From contig JAFURI010000019.1 of the NCBI GenBank assembly GCA_017471885.1, positions 1 to 42,351 of the forward strand: a stretch of 42,351 nucleotides of DNA. The letters are read 5' to 3'. Under the pieces are notes generated by a model. That model had not been told where the DNA came from. It worked only from the letters and a program-made list of their open reading frames with translations, and ran no database searches. The stretch comes from Clostridia bacterium. GTDB lineage: Bacteria > Bacillota > Clostridia > Christensenellales > Aristaeellaceae. A program made the position numbers and the translations under genes. Of the stretch, positions 1 through 7,806 are shown piece after piece (the stretch's first letter is position 1; the number at the start of each line of letters is the position of its first letter).

Positions 1-1182
1 ATCCGTCCCATCTGGTGCGAAGTCGGCGTGCTGCCCCGCACCCACGGTTCCGCCATCTTCACCCGTGGCCAGACTCAGGCCCTGACCGTCACCACCTTGG
101 GCTCCACCTCCGAGGGCCAGGTGCTGGACGGCCTGTCCAACGAGGACTTCAAGCGTTATATCCATCACTACAACATGCCTCCCTATGCTACCGGCGAGGC
201 TGGCCGTCTGAAGAGCCCCGGCCGCCGCGAGATCGGCCACGGCGCTCTGGCGGAACGTGCGCTGCTGCCTGTGATCCCCTCCGAGGAGGAGTTCCCCTAT
301 GCGCTGCGCCTGGTGAGTGAGATCCTGTCCTCCAACGGTTCTTCCTCCATGGCCTCCGTGTGCGGCTCCACCCTGTCCCTGATGGACGCCGGCGTACCGA
401 TCCATGCTCCTGTGGCCGGTGTGGCCATGGGCCTGATCAAGGATGCCGAGACCGGCAAGGTGGCTGTGCTGACCGATATCCAGGGCCTGGAAGACTTCCT
501 GGGCGACATGGACTTCAAGGTGGCCGGCTCCATGAACGGTATCACCGCCATCCAGATGGATATCAAGATTGCCGGCATCGACCGCGCGATCCTCAAGCAG
601 GCTCTGGCTCAGGCTCTGGCCGGCCGCCTGCACATCCTGGGCATCATGCTGGATACCCTGGGTCAGCCCCGCGAGGAGCTGAGCAAGTGGGCGCCCAAGA
701 TTGTCCGCTTCACCATCAATCCCGAGAAGATCCGCGAGGTTATCGGACCCGGCGGCAAGATGAACAACAAGATCATCGCTGAGACAGGCGTGAAGATCGA
801 CATCGAGGACGACGGCCGCGTGTTCATCTCCACTCCCGATCAGGAAGCTGCCGCCAAGGCCCGCAAGATCATCGAAGGCATTGCCAAGGATATCGAGGTG
901 GGTGAGGTCTACACCGGCAAGGTTGTGGGCATCAAGGACTTCGGCGCCTTTGTGGAGCTGCTGCCCGGCAAGGACGGCATGATCCACATCTCCAAGCTGG
1001 CCAACCATCGCGTGGAGAAGGTGGAGGATGTGGTCAAGCTGGGTGACGAGCTGGAAGTGAAGGTCAGCGAGATCAATGCCCAGGGCAAGATCAACCTGAT
1101 CCGCAACGACATTGAGTACACCAGCGAAGCGCCCCGTCGCCCCGAAGGCGGCATGCGCAACCGTCCTCCCCGCAGGAGCTGA
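1..1182 (+). CDS. pnp: Polyribonucleotide nucleotidyltransferase (PNPase), C-terminal part
   Basis: This is a 5'-truncated gene, open from the first base in frame 1. The enzyme degrades RNA 3' to 5' by phosphorolysis and takes part in mRNA turnover. The visible part starts inside the second RNase PH domain ([20 protein letters not shown] and, further on, the [16 protein letters not shown] segment). A KH domain follows around window residues 235-300, with the [10 protein letters not shown] loop, then an S1 RNA-binding domain ([20 protein letters not shown]). The tail is short and basic. The missing N-terminal half lies upstream of the window. A hairpin array follows and the next gene is an M16 peptidase, a common neighbour of pnp in Firmicutes. 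Identification rests on domain order and signature motifs and is secure. Confidence 0.97.
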   Translation: MRPIWCEVGVLPRTHGSAIFTRGQTQALTVTTLGSTSEGQVLDGLSNEDFKRYIHHYNMPPYATGEAGRLKSPGRREIGHGALAERALLPVIPSEEEFPYALRLVSEILSSNGSSSMASVCGSTLSLMDAGVPIHAPVAGVAMGLIKDAETGKVAVLTDIQGLEDFLGDMDFKVAGSMNGITAIQMDIKIAGIDRAILKQALAQALAGRLHILGIMLDTLGQPREELSKWAPKIVRFTINPEKIREVIGPGGKMNNKIIAETGVKIDIEDDGRVFISTPDQEAAAKARKIIEGIAKDIEVGEVYTGKVVGIKDFGAFVELLPGKDGMIHISKLANHRVEKVEDVVKLGDELEVKVSEINAQGKINLIRNDIEYTSEAPRRPEGGMRNRPPRRS

Positions 1183-1215
1183 TGACGAGGGCAGGGGCGC
1201 TGTCCCTTCACCCCG

Positions 1216-1513
1216 GTCAGGGCGCTGCCCTGACAACCCGCTTAAGGGCTTTCAGCCCTTAAGAATCCCATTCCGCGATTGAGTCGGTGTCCTTCGGTTC
1301 GGCTGCGCGCGCGTGGGAAAGGGAATGAGGCTACAGGTTGTGCGTCGCGCCGCGCCCTTTGCGCGGCGGGACTCCTGCAAGGGAAAGGACAACTATGGAA
1401 TATCCCGGAGGACGCAGTCCTCCGGAAATGGGAGTCCAGAGGGGCGACGCCCCTCTGGCGGAATCCAAGGGCAGCGCCCTTGGCAGGGGTCCAGGGGACG
1501 GCGTCCCCTGGAC
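1216..1513. repeat. Array of seven perfect GC-rich hairpins
   Basis: The interval between pnp and the M16 peptidase (1183..1582) has no convincing gene but is packed with perfect inverted repeats: 1216-1234 (8-bp stem), 1241-1263 (10 bp), 1349-1367 (7 bp), 1405-1425 (9 bp), 1436-1458 (10 bp), 1465-1483 (8 bp) and 1489-1513 (11 bp). Six of the seven have a 3-nt loop; the one at 1349 has 5 nt. The last four follow one another at 6-10 nt spacing and share a style, a stem closing G-C around a GAC, AGC, GCA or GGC loop. Only the first could act as a pnp 3' end; none is followed by a T-run. The stem sequences differ, so these are structurally rather than sequence-conserved repeats. I cannot name the family. 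Confidence 0.85.
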
Positions 1514-1582
1514 TCTTCGCATACATAAGAAAGAAAGCGGGTGGAAAGCATAGTGGCAAACAAGATGGGGATGGAAGAGCGA

Positions 1583-2821
1583 ATGAATGACGTATGGACA
1601 TTGCCCAACGGTTTGCGTGTGATTGGCGAAAGGCTGCCGCACCTGCGCTCGGTATCCATCGGCGTATGGCTGCGGGTGGGCTCCATGATGGAGACTCCTG
1701 CGGAAAACGGCCTGAGCCATTTTCTGGAGCACATGGTGTTCAAAGGAACGGAAAAGCGTACCACCCGGCAGATTGCCGAGGAGATGGATGCGGTGGGCGG
1801 CCAGATGAACGCCTTTACCGGCAAGGACTGCACCTGCTATTATGCCCGCGTCATCGACGAGGATCTGCCTCTGGCGGTGGATATGCTGGCCGATCTTACC
1901 TGCCACGCCACGCTGGATGAGGACGAATTCAACAAGGAACGCGGCGTGATCCTTGAGGAGATCGCCATGGACGAGGATTCGCCCGAGGATCTGGTGCACG
2001 AGCTGCTGAGCGGCTCCATGTTCGGAAGCCAGAGTCTGGGTCAGCCTATTCTGGGCACGGCGGAGCTGATCAGCAGCTATTCCCGGCAGGATCTGTTCAA
2101 TTACCGGGCAAAGCACTACACCCCGCAGAATACCGTGGTGGCGCTGGCCGGCAATTATGATCCGCAGCAGGTGGAGGAACTGATTCATCAGCACTTCGGC
2201 GCATGGCGCAACGAAGCGCCGCGCCTGACCCTTCCGCAGCAGCACATCATCACCGGTGTGCATGCCGTGAAGGAGAAGGACACCGAGCAGCTGCACCTGT
2301 GCCTGGGCTTCCCGGGCGTGGGCTACGGCACGGAGGGCGTATATCCTCAGGCGGTGCTGAACAACCTGCTGGGCGGCTCCATGTCCTCCCGGCTGTTCCA
2401 GCGCATCCGCGAGGAGCTGGGCATGGCCTACTCCATCTACACTTATCCCAACAGCTATCTGGGCTGCGGCGCATTTGCCGTGTACGCTGGCGTCAGCCCC
2501 AAAAACGGCGCAACGGTGCTGGCGGAAATCCGCAGCGAGCTGAAAAAGCTTATGGACGAGGGCATTACGGAGCAGGAATACCGGGCCGCAAGGCAGCAGC
2601 TGCGCGGCGGCTATCTGCTGGGTCTGGAAAGTCCCGGCAGCCGGATGCAGGCCATGGGCCGGAGCCTTCTGCTGCTGGATCAGTCCGTGACCCCGGCGGA
2701 AACCATCAGCCGCATTGAGGCGGTCACGCTGGACAGCGTCATGGAATGCGCAAGGCAGAAGCTGTCCGCAGAGCCCTGTATTGCTGTGGTTGGCAAGGGC
2801 GCGGGACAGTTCAGCTTCTGA
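1583..2821 (+). CDS. M16 family zinc peptidase (pitrilysin/MPP-like)
   Basis: The 412-residue product matches the usual length of the YmxG/MlpA group of M16 peptidases. The inverted zinc motif HFLEH (H46, E49, H50) lies in the context NGLSHFLEHMVFKGT, and the downstream acidic segment ERGVILEEIAMDEDSPED carries the third zinc ligand of the family. The C-terminal half holds the typical LGGSMSSRLFQRIREELGMAY motif. I chose ATG 1583, preceded by GGAAGAG, because the family begins with a short peptide ahead of TLPNGL. In-frame GTG 1541, ATG 1565 and ATG 1571 would add up to 14 residues unlike the family. There is no signal peptide. The family usually follows pnp in Clostridia and Bacilli; its substrate is unclear. 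Confidence 0.93.
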   Translation: MNDVWTLPNGLRVIGERLPHLRSVSIGVWLRVGSMMETPAENGLSHFLEHMVFKGTEKRTTRQIAEEMDAVGGQMNAFTGKDCTCYYARVIDEDLPLAVDMLADLTCHATLDEDEFNKERGVILEEIAMDEDSPEDLVHELLSGSMFGSQSLGQPILGTAELISSYSRQDLFNYRAKHYTPQNTVVALAGNYDPQQVEELIHQHFGAWRNEAPRLTLPQQHIITGVHAVKEKDTEQLHLCLGFPGVGYGTEGVYPQAVLNNLLGGSMSSRLFQRIREELGMAYSIYTYPNSYLGCGAFAVYAGVSPKNGATVLAEIRSELKKLMDEGITEQEYRAARQQLRGGYLLGLESPGSRMQAMGRSLLLLDQSVTPAETISRIEAVTLDSVMECARQKLSAEPCIAVVGKGAGQFSF

Positions 2822-2847
2822 TCACACAGGACAAGCGAGGTACAGCC

Positions 2848-3273
2848 ATGAATGAACGCATCATTGCGCTGGACGTAGGTGACGCGCGCATCGGCGTAGC
2901 GGTCAGCGACGCCAGCCGGATCATAGCATCGCCCATTGATACCATCCATCGCGTGGGCTTCGGCCCTGACGTGAAGAAGGTGCTGGCGATCTGTCAGCAG
3001 TACGATACCAACCTGATCCTCTCCGGGCTGCCGCTGAATCTCAACGGCACCGAAGGTCCTCAGGCCGCCAAGGTACGTCTTTTCTGCCAGCAGCTTGAAA
3101 AGGCGGGCCTGGAGGTGTATTATCAGGATGAAAGGCTCACCACCGTCACTGCGGAAAACGCGCTGCTGGAGGGCAACATGCATCGCGCCCAGCGTCGTCA
3201 GAACGTGGACAAGGTGGCTGCGGCGGTGATCCTTCAGCAGTATCTGGATACCATCAACCAGCAGCAGTACTGA
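2848..3273 (+). CDS. ruvX: RuvX/YqgF family putative pre-16S rRNA nuclease
   Basis: The 141-residue RNase H-fold protein begins MNERIIALDVGDARIGVAVSD, carrying the first acidic catalytic residue. LILSGLPLNLNGTEG and the YYQDERLTTVTAE segment supply the middle motifs, and VDKVAAAVILQQYL the last. The family acts in 16S rRNA 5'-end maturation and was earlier described as a Holliday-junction resolvase homologue. The start is ATG 2848 with GCGAGG upstream; the open frame continues upstream only inside the preceding gene. It sits 26 nt after the peptidase gene and 30 nt before the first DUF1292 gene, the order usual in Firmicutes (yrrK-yrzB). Confidence 0.95.
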   Translation: MNERIIALDVGDARIGVAVSDASRIIASPIDTIHRVGFGPDVKKVLAICQQYDTNLILSGLPLNLNGTEGPQAAKVRLFCQQLEKAGLEVYYQDERLTTVTAENALLEGNMHRAQRRQNVDKVAAAVILQQYLDTINQQQY

Positions 3274-3303
3274 AGCCGAAAGGCATGAAAGCGAGGATTC
3301 ATT

Positions 3304-3591
3304 ATGACCATGGAAGAAAACAACATTGTGGAACTGGTGGACGACGAGACCGGCGATACCGTAGCCTTTGAGCATCTGGCTACGCTGGAGCACGAGGGCG
3401 GCATGTACATTGCCCTGATGCTGCTGGACGAGGATCACTCCTCCGAGGACGACGAGGGCGAAGTAGTGATCATGAAGATCGAGCAGGACGAGGACGGCAA
3501 CGAGTGCTACGTTTACGTGGAGGACGAGGAGCTGCAGGAAACCGTGTTCGAGAAGTTCCTGGCGCTGATGGAAGAAGAGGACGATGAGTGA
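3304..3591 (+). CDS. DUF1292 family acidic protein (YrzB-like)
   Basis: The 95-residue protein is strongly acidic and opens MTMEENNIVELVDDETGD, the hallmark of DUF1292, followed by the beta-rich segment GEVVIMKIEQDEDG. The molecular role of the family is unknown. Its conserved position directly after ruvX supports the call. It ends EEEDDE and overlaps the start of the next gene by 8 nt, so the two are probably translationally coupled. The start ATG 3304 has GCGAGG seven bases upstream. ATG 3310 is an alternative. Confidence 0.9.
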   Translation: MTMEENNIVELVDDETGDTVAFEHLATLEHEGGMYIALMLLDEDHSSEDDEGEVVIMKIEQDEDGNECYVYVEDEELQETVFEKFLALMEEEDDE

Positions 3592-3874
3592 GCTCATCGG
3601 CGCGAAGGTTGAGCTGACCGGCCCGGACGGCATGGTCTACCGCTTTCGCTACGGCGCATCCATCCCTTATGCGGGGGAGGAGTATGCCGTGCTTCTTTCG
3701 GAGGAGGGCGACGGGGAGGAGATCCTCATCACCCGGGTGGAGGCACAGGAGAATACGCTGGCGTTCAGCGTGGTGGAAGAGGACGACGTGGTGGATCAGG
3801 TCTGGAGCAAGTACTGCGACTGGAAAATCCGCCTTGCCGTGCAGGATCTGCCCGAAGAGGGCGAAGCGGAGTAA
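3584..3874 (+). CDS. Second small acidic protein, DUF1292-like
   Basis: The 96-residue acidic protein has a beta pattern like the preceding DUF1292 product: an opening strand pair (KVELTGPDGMVYRF), a middle segment EYAVLLSEEGDGEEILITRV and an acidic stretch VVEEDDVVDQVW. It is probably a divergent paralogue; I infer this from length, charge and layout and not from a firm motif. Its ATG lies inside the last codons of the upstream gene. No terminator hairpin is visible after its stop, but the strong promoter at 3907 suggests that the next gene is transcribed separately. Confidence 0.8.
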   Translation: MSELIGAKVELTGPDGMVYRFRYGASIPYAGEEYAVLLSEEGDGEEILITRVEAQENTLAFSVVEEDDVVDQVWSKYCDWKIRLAVQDLPEEGEAE

Positions 3875-3906
3875 TCTGTGTAATCATGTAAAAAGTAGCA
3901 TTTGCG

Positions 3907-3936
3907 TTGACATGCGCAGCCAGTAACTGGTATAAT
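3907..3936 (+). promoter_or_regulatory. Sigma-A-type promoter of the DUF3048 gene
   Basis: A perfect TTGACA (3907-3912) is followed after 18 bp by a perfect TATAAT (3931-3936). The expected start lies near 3943, about 43 nt before the ATG at 3986, with AAGGAGGT at 3968-3975 as a strong ribosome binding site. Confidence 0.9.
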
Positions 3937-3985
3937 CAATTTTGTACGCATGAATATCGAAATGTACAAGGAGGTACAGTATATC

Positions 3986-5176
3986 ATGAAGCGCGTTCTG
4001 CTCGTAGTGCTGGCACTGGTACTGCTGTTTACGGCGCTGCCCGTTCTGGCCGAAGATGGCATGACCCGTATCGATCCCAATGAGAAGCGCAAGATCAAGC
4101 TGAAGGAAGTCGGCCTGAACGAAGTGGAAGAGGGCGTCAGCCCCACCACCGGCCTGACGCTGGCTGATCTGGAAGCGCCCGACGGCTTTGCCGGTCTTGC
4201 AGTAACCGGCCGTTATCTGCCCATGCTGGTGCAGATTGACAACTCTGACGGCGGCGTGGATAATCCCGACGGCCCCAACGTTTCCCCCTGGGGCGCAAGC
4301 TATGCCGATATTGTGTACGAGACGCCTCTGCACGCCCGCGGCATGACCCGTATCTCCTTCCTGTTCTCCGATCTGATCCCCGACAGCGTGGGCCCCGTGC
4401 GCTCCGCCCGTCTGGGCCATGCATGGCTGCGCGAGGAGTGGGACGCCGGCTTCCTGTTCTATGGTCAGCAGGAATACAGCAAGACCAACGTCCGCAAGGA
4501 GTTTACCAAGCTGGGCGCTGACGACAAGGGCATCCTTTTCTCCGGTCTGGTGAGCAAGAGCAAGCCCTGGAAGCAGTACTACACCTCCCGCAAGGGCGCT
4601 ACCCGTCCCCATCATGTGGACGCCAACGTGGCCGCCATGTACGAGCTGATTCCCGAGACGCACGTGGCGCCTAACCATGCCTTCAAGTTCACCGACGAGT
4701 ATCCCACCGAGGGCGACAGCGGCGAGCTGGTGGTGGTGCGCTGGGTGTATAAGAAGACCGGCAAGGCCATGATCCACTACGGCTCCAACCTGGAGTACGA
4801 CTACGACAGCAACATGTACTACCGCTACATGCGCTATGATGACGGCGAGCTGATCCCCTACGAGGATCGCGATACCCAGGAGCAGCTGGCCTTTGCCAAC
4901 GTGATCGTGCAGTTCATCGATCTGGATTACACCAGTGCCGACGCGCCCATCGCCTACCATGTGGGCCCCTACTATTACAAGGGCAAGGGCTCCAAGTCTG
5001 CCGAGGGCAATGCTGATTTCTTCATGGGCGGCAAGCACATTGCCGGCTACTGGAAGCGTGAGAACATGGAATCCCGCACGGTGTTCTACGGTCCCGACGG
5101 CAAGGAGATCGAGCTGCAGCGCGGCAAGACCCTGATCATCTGCTGCCCCGACTATACCTGGGTGGATTACAAGTAA
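3986..5176 (+). CDS. Exported DUF3048 family protein (YerB-like)
   Basis: The 396-residue product starts with a Sec signal peptide (MKRVLLVVLALVLLFTALPV, cleavage probably after LA before EDG) and has no lipobox cysteine, so it should be secreted or only loosely held. Family marks are LPMLVQIDNSDGG, ADIVYETP, RISFLFSD, the DSVGPVRSAR segment and the C-terminal GKTLIICCPD stretch. In the family these form two domains, an N-terminal one and a C-terminal one; the function is unknown, though some members are annotated as lipoproteins. I took ATG 3986 because of the perfect Shine-Dalgarno and the signal peptide. ATG 3950 would precede the signal by 12 residues. It is monocistronic, between a strong promoter and a terminator. 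Confidence 0.9.
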   Translation: MKRVLLVVLALVLLFTALPVLAEDGMTRIDPNEKRKIKLKEVGLNEVEEGVSPTTGLTLADLEAPDGFAGLAVTGRYLPMLVQIDNSDGGVDNPDGPNVSPWGASYADIVYETPLHARGMTRISFLFSDLIPDSVGPVRSARLGHAWLREEWDAGFLFYGQQEYSKTNVRKEFTKLGADDKGILFSGLVSKSKPWKQYYTSRKGATRPHHVDANVAAMYELIPETHVAPNHAFKFTDEYPTEGDSGELVVVRWVYKKTGKAMIHYGSNLEYDYDSNMYYRYMRYDDGELIPYEDRDTQEQLAFANVIVQFIDLDYTSADAPIAYHVGPYYYKGKGSKSAEGNADFFMGGKHIAGYWKRENMESRTVFYGPDGKEIELQRGKTLIICCPDYTWVDYK

Positions 5177-5210
5177 AAACACCTCCCCCTCTGCGGGAAG
5201 GCGTGCATAG

Positions 5211-5257
5211 CAAAAAATACCCTCTGCATGACAAGTGTTTGTGCAGAGGGTGTTTTT
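5211..5257. terminator. Bidirectional intrinsic terminator
   Basis: A 10-bp stem (5219-5228 with 5242-5251) has a 13-nt loop. T-rich sequence follows on the plus strand (5252-5257) and an A-run (5212-5217) precedes it, giving a T-run on the minus strand. It serves the DUF3048 gene and the convergent GyrI-like gene. Confidence 0.9.
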
Positions 5258-5266
5258 CTGATTGGG

Positions 5267-5734
5267 TCAGCCGAGTCTGCGAATGGGGAAGAGCATGTAG
5301 CTCCTGCCGCTTGCCGGACAGGTGAAATCCTGCACGGCGCCTGCAAGCGCAAACCCGTTTTCGGCCATGTAGTCCAGCATCCGGGAGAATGTGTTGCCGT
5401 CCCCGGACTGTACGCAAAGATATTCGAAGCCGGGAATCGTCCATCTGACCCATCCTTCGGGGGCCTGGGCGTCGTCGCGGCATTCGACTCCGGCAAGGTA
5501 CAGCCCCTTGCTGAAGTGCTCCTCCCACGGTCGGAAGGAGCGGGAGAAATCAGACATGGCGCCCCACACGCCTGCCGGACGGCCTTGCGCGTCCGTTTTT
5601 GCAAGCGGCTGTACTTCGCTGAAATGAGCGTTTGCATCCGCCCACAGGCGTTGGACAAAGCCGGGGCCGTCGGCGGTGGAGCCTTCCTTGCCGATGACGG
5701 TAAAGGATTCCTTGATCCATCTTTCAAACTGCAT
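5267..5734 (-). CDS. GyrI-like effector-binding domain protein
   Basis: The 155-residue protein looks like a free-standing GyrI/AraC effector-binding domain, a fold that binds amphipathic small molecules. It opens MQFERWIKESFTVIGKEGST and has the family pattern of an aromatic/acidic pocket: FSRSFRPWEEHF, YLAGVECRD, EGWVRWTIPGFEYLCV. No DNA-binding helix is present. The start ATG 5734 has GGAAGGAG upstream on the minus strand. It lies 58 nt after the CapA-like gene on the same strand and ends at the shared terminator, so it is probably co-transcribed with it. The upstream MerR regulator also has a ligand domain of the drug-sensing type, which suggests a xenobiotic or antibiotic response. That role is inference. 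Confidence 0.72.
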   Translation of the reverse strand: MQFERWIKESFTVIGKEGSTADGPGFVQRLWADANAHFSEVQPLAKTDAQGRPAGVWGAMSDFSRSFRPWEEHFSKGLYLAGVECRDDAQAPEGWVRWTIPGFEYLCVQSGDGNTFSRMLDYMAENGFALAGAVQDFTCPASGRSYMLFPIRRLG

Positions 5735-5792
5735 TTCGTTTCTCCTTCCGTAGGTCGTAGTCCTGTGCGGGGTTGAAATGCGCTGCGGGGGA

Positions 5793-6848
5793 TTATTCGG
5801 CGGGGGTCACCGCAGGCACAAAGTCCTGCAGCGCGTAGCCCAGCGCGGGATCAAAGGGATTCAGGGTGAAGTCCGTATCGTCCTGCGCACGGTCCATGGC
5901 GATCTGCGCGGCGGCGGGATCCGTGATCAGCCGGGGCTGGTAGTCGTTCACCTCGGGATTGCCGGAGGTATGCACGGGGTAGAGCTTCAGCTGCTGACCC
6001 AGATAGGTGCCGTCGTCGGCAAAGGTCAGCTCGGCGCGGACAACCATGGCCTCCAGCGCACGCTCACGAACCTCCTTGTTACCGCCGAAGCAGAAGTTGC
6101 CCAGCGAGTAGCAGATGGTGCGGTTGTTGAAGATCTCAAAGCCCATGATCACATGAGGGTGATGCATGATCACCAGATCCGCGCCGTTCCTGATGGCCCA
6201 CTCGGCGGATGTGGTCTGCCGCTTGGCGTGAACCCTGCCGTACTCGGTGCCGCCGTGATAGGTGTAGATGATGGCGTCCACGCCCTCCTCGGCCCTCAGC
6301 CGGGCCATTTCCTCCTTGGCCCAGGCCTTGCGGCTGGTGAAGGCCGTGGTGTTTACGCCGAGGAAGGCGATCTTGATGCCATCCTTCTCAAAGATAAACA
6401 CGTCGCCGTTGCCGAAGGCGCCAAGGCCTGCGCCCTGCACCGCGGCAAGGGTGGAGGCATAGCCGTTCTTGCCGTAGTCCATGGTATGGTTGTTGGCGAT
6501 GTTGCAGGCGTCCACGTTGGCGTTCTTCAGGATATTGATGAAATCCGTGGGGCCGCGGAAGCGATAGGTCTTGTCCTTCTTTTCGCCCTTGCTGGAGTCG
6601 GACAGCACGCATTCCAGATTCACCACGGTCAGGTCGTCCTCGGCGAAGAAGTCGCGCACGTTGGCGAAAAAGTAATCGTAGCCCTTTGTTTCGGCAAAGG
6701 TGTCAAAAGAGAAATCCTTTTCACGCTTGCGCTCCTCGCTGCCCATGGTTACGTCGCCGGTAAAGGTGATGGTGATAGTCTTGTCCGCCAGCGCGCAGGC
6801 GGGCACAAGCGTCAGCAGGCACAGAAGCAGACATAAAATACGACGCAT
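5793..6848 (-). CDS. CapA family protein (PgsA-like metallophosphatase fold), exported
   Basis: The 351-residue product carries a signal peptide (MRRILCLLLCLLTLVPACALA) and the CapA motif set: ITITFTGDVTMG, VVNLECVLSD, the CNIANNHTMDYG loop, AFLGVNTTAF, IYTYHGGTEYG, and VIMHHPHVIMGFE with FYSLGNF-like YSLGNFCFGG. The fold is calcineurin-like; CapA/PgsA proteins take part in poly-gamma-glutamate synthesis, but no pgsB or pgsC neighbours are present, so the substrate is open. The C-rich signal region is odd: PAC-A could be read as a lipobox-like site, but LVPAC is a weak match. The start ATG 6848 has GGAGGTC upstream and an extended -10 promoter. Confidence 0.88.
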   Translation of the reverse strand: MRRILCLLLCLLTLVPACALADKTITITFTGDVTMGSEERKREKDFSFDTFAETKGYDYFFANVRDFFAEDDLTVVNLECVLSDSSKGEKKDKTYRFRGPTDFINILKNANVDACNIANNHTMDYGKNGYASTLAAVQGAGLGAFGNGDVFIFEKDGIKIAFLGVNTTAFTSRKAWAKEEMARLRAEEGVDAIIYTYHGGTEYGRVHAKRQTTSAEWAIRNGADLVIMHHPHVIMGFEIFNNRTICYSLGNFCFGGNKEVRERALEAMVVRAELTFADDGTYLGQQLKLYPVHTSGNPEVNDYQPRLITDPAAAQIAMDRAQDDTDFTLNPFDPALGYALQDFVPAVTPAE

Positions 6849-6879
6849 ACAGTTGACCTCCAGTTTATGATCGTGGGAT

Positions 6880-6888
6880 ATTATACCA
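6880..6888 (-). promoter_or_regulatory. Extended -10 promoter of the CapA-like gene
   Basis: On the minus strand TGGTATAAT (6888 to 6880) is a consensus extended -10. No good -35 is seen 17 bp upstream. Transcription would begin near 6873, about 25 nt before the start codon. Confidence 0.7.
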
Positions 6889-6926
6889 CATACGGAGGTC
6901 CTTTGGCTACTGGAGAAGGAAAAGGT

Positions 6927-7676
6927 TTACAGTTCTTTTTCACACAGGATGCGCATGGCCCGGGCGATGAACGCCGCCGTACCCTTGCCGCCGGCCTGAT
7001 CAATATTCCGGGTAAAGTCGCCGCCGCCGTCGTACATGTCCGCAAGGCTGCGCATGATGGCGGGCGTGCAGGTGTAATAATTCCGGGTGATGAAATCCTG
7101 TATCTGCCGCGCCATGGCCTGAGCTTCCGGACAGGCAGGATCCAGATGCCGGCTGCGGCCGAATTCGGCGAACAAGGCCATCAGCTGATCGCCGGTGTGC
7201 TTACGGTCTTCGGCAGAGGCGTGGGCAGTCTTCTGTTCATACTCGCGCCAGGCGGGGGTTTCGCCCCATGCAGCTTTGGCCTGGGCGGCGTAGTCGTCCA
7301 GCCTGCGGGCGTCGTAGGCGGCAAAGTCATCGTTTGTAAAGCGCATATTGTTCAGTCCTTTCAGCTTCAGGCCGGCGGCCAGCGCAATCAGGGTATCGAT
7401 GTGCTCCCGCTTCATGGTCAGCAGCCGGATCCGGTCTTCCAGCGTCCGGGAAAGATCGAAGTCCGGCGTGTCCAGAATCCGGCGCACGTCCGATAGAGGG
7501 AATTCTAGCTCCCGGAAGAGCAGAATCAGGTGCAGGCGTTTAAGCGCCTCCTCGTCATAAAGGCGGTAGCCGCCTTCGCTCACAGCAGAGGGATGGAGCA
7601 GACCGATTTTGTCGTAGTGCCGCAGCGTACGGACGCTGATATGGGCGATGCGGCTCACCTCGCCGATGGTCATCAT
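6927..7676 (-). CDS. MerR family regulator with TipAS-type ligand domain
   Basis: The 249-residue protein begins with a MerR winged helix (MTIGEVSRIAHISVRTLRHY, then DKIGLLHPS and the GGYRLYDEEALKRL wing). A dimerisation coiled coil follows around residues 75-110, then a TipAS-type domain (residues about 115-249, NMRFTNDDFAAYDARRLDDY, ending with YTCTPAIMRSLADMYDGG). TipAS domains bind antibiotics such as thiopeptides and activate transcription by untwisting a 19-bp spacer promoter. Just such a promoter lies in front of the gene (7700..7730), so it is probably autoregulated. The start ATG 7676 follows AGGAGGG; ATG 7673 is possible. The CapA-like and GyrI-like genes lie downstream on the same strand. 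Confidence 0.93.
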   Translation of the reverse strand: MMTIGEVSRIAHISVRTLRHYDKIGLLHPSAVSEGGYRLYDEEALKRLHLILLFRELEFPLSDVRRILDTPDFDLSRTLEDRIRLLTMKREHIDTLIALAAGLKLKGLNNMRFTNDDFAAYDARRLDDYAAQAKAAWGETPAWREYEQKTAHASAEDRKHTGDQLMALFAEFGRSRHLDPACPEAQAMARQIQDFITRNYYTCTPAIMRSLADMYDGGGDFTRNIDQAGGKGTAAFIARAMRILCEKEL

Positions 7677-7699
7677 GGCGCAGCCCTCCTTTCGGCATC

Positions 7700-7730
7700 A
7701 GGATAAAGCATGACGCAGCGTAAGAGTCAA
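7700..7730 (-). promoter_or_regulatory. MerR-type promoter with 19-bp spacer and operator dyad
   Basis: On the minus strand, -35 TTGACT (7730-7725) and -10 TATCCT (7705-7700) are separated by exactly 19 bp, the overlong spacing typical of MerR-controlled promoters. The spacer holds a dyad, ACGCAGCGT (7713-7721), with partly matching flanks. This is the expected operator for the regulator encoded directly downstream. Confidence 0.82.
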
Positions 7731-7740
7731 GGAAAATGGA

Positions 7741-7771
7741 AAAAAAGATCTCCGGGAATGATCCGGAGATC
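7741..7771 (-). terminator. Intrinsic terminator of the 154-residue membrane protein gene
   Basis: A 9-bp perfect stem (7763-7771 with 7747-7755) with a 7-nt loop is followed on the minus strand by six T (7746-7741). It sits just upstream of the MerR promoter and isolates the two units. Confidence 0.88.
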
Positions 7772-7806
7772 GGGATGCGTCGGCGATAAGGGAAGGGGAC
7801 TGCGCA

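Noticed and set aside
1216..1513. CRISPR array
   Set aside because: The repeats are palindromes with differing sequences and no constant repeat-spacer unit.
1331..2296. Minus-strand ORF across the hairpin array and the M16 gene
   Set aside because: It is antisense to a gene with clear motifs; the frame is open only because of high GC at third positions.
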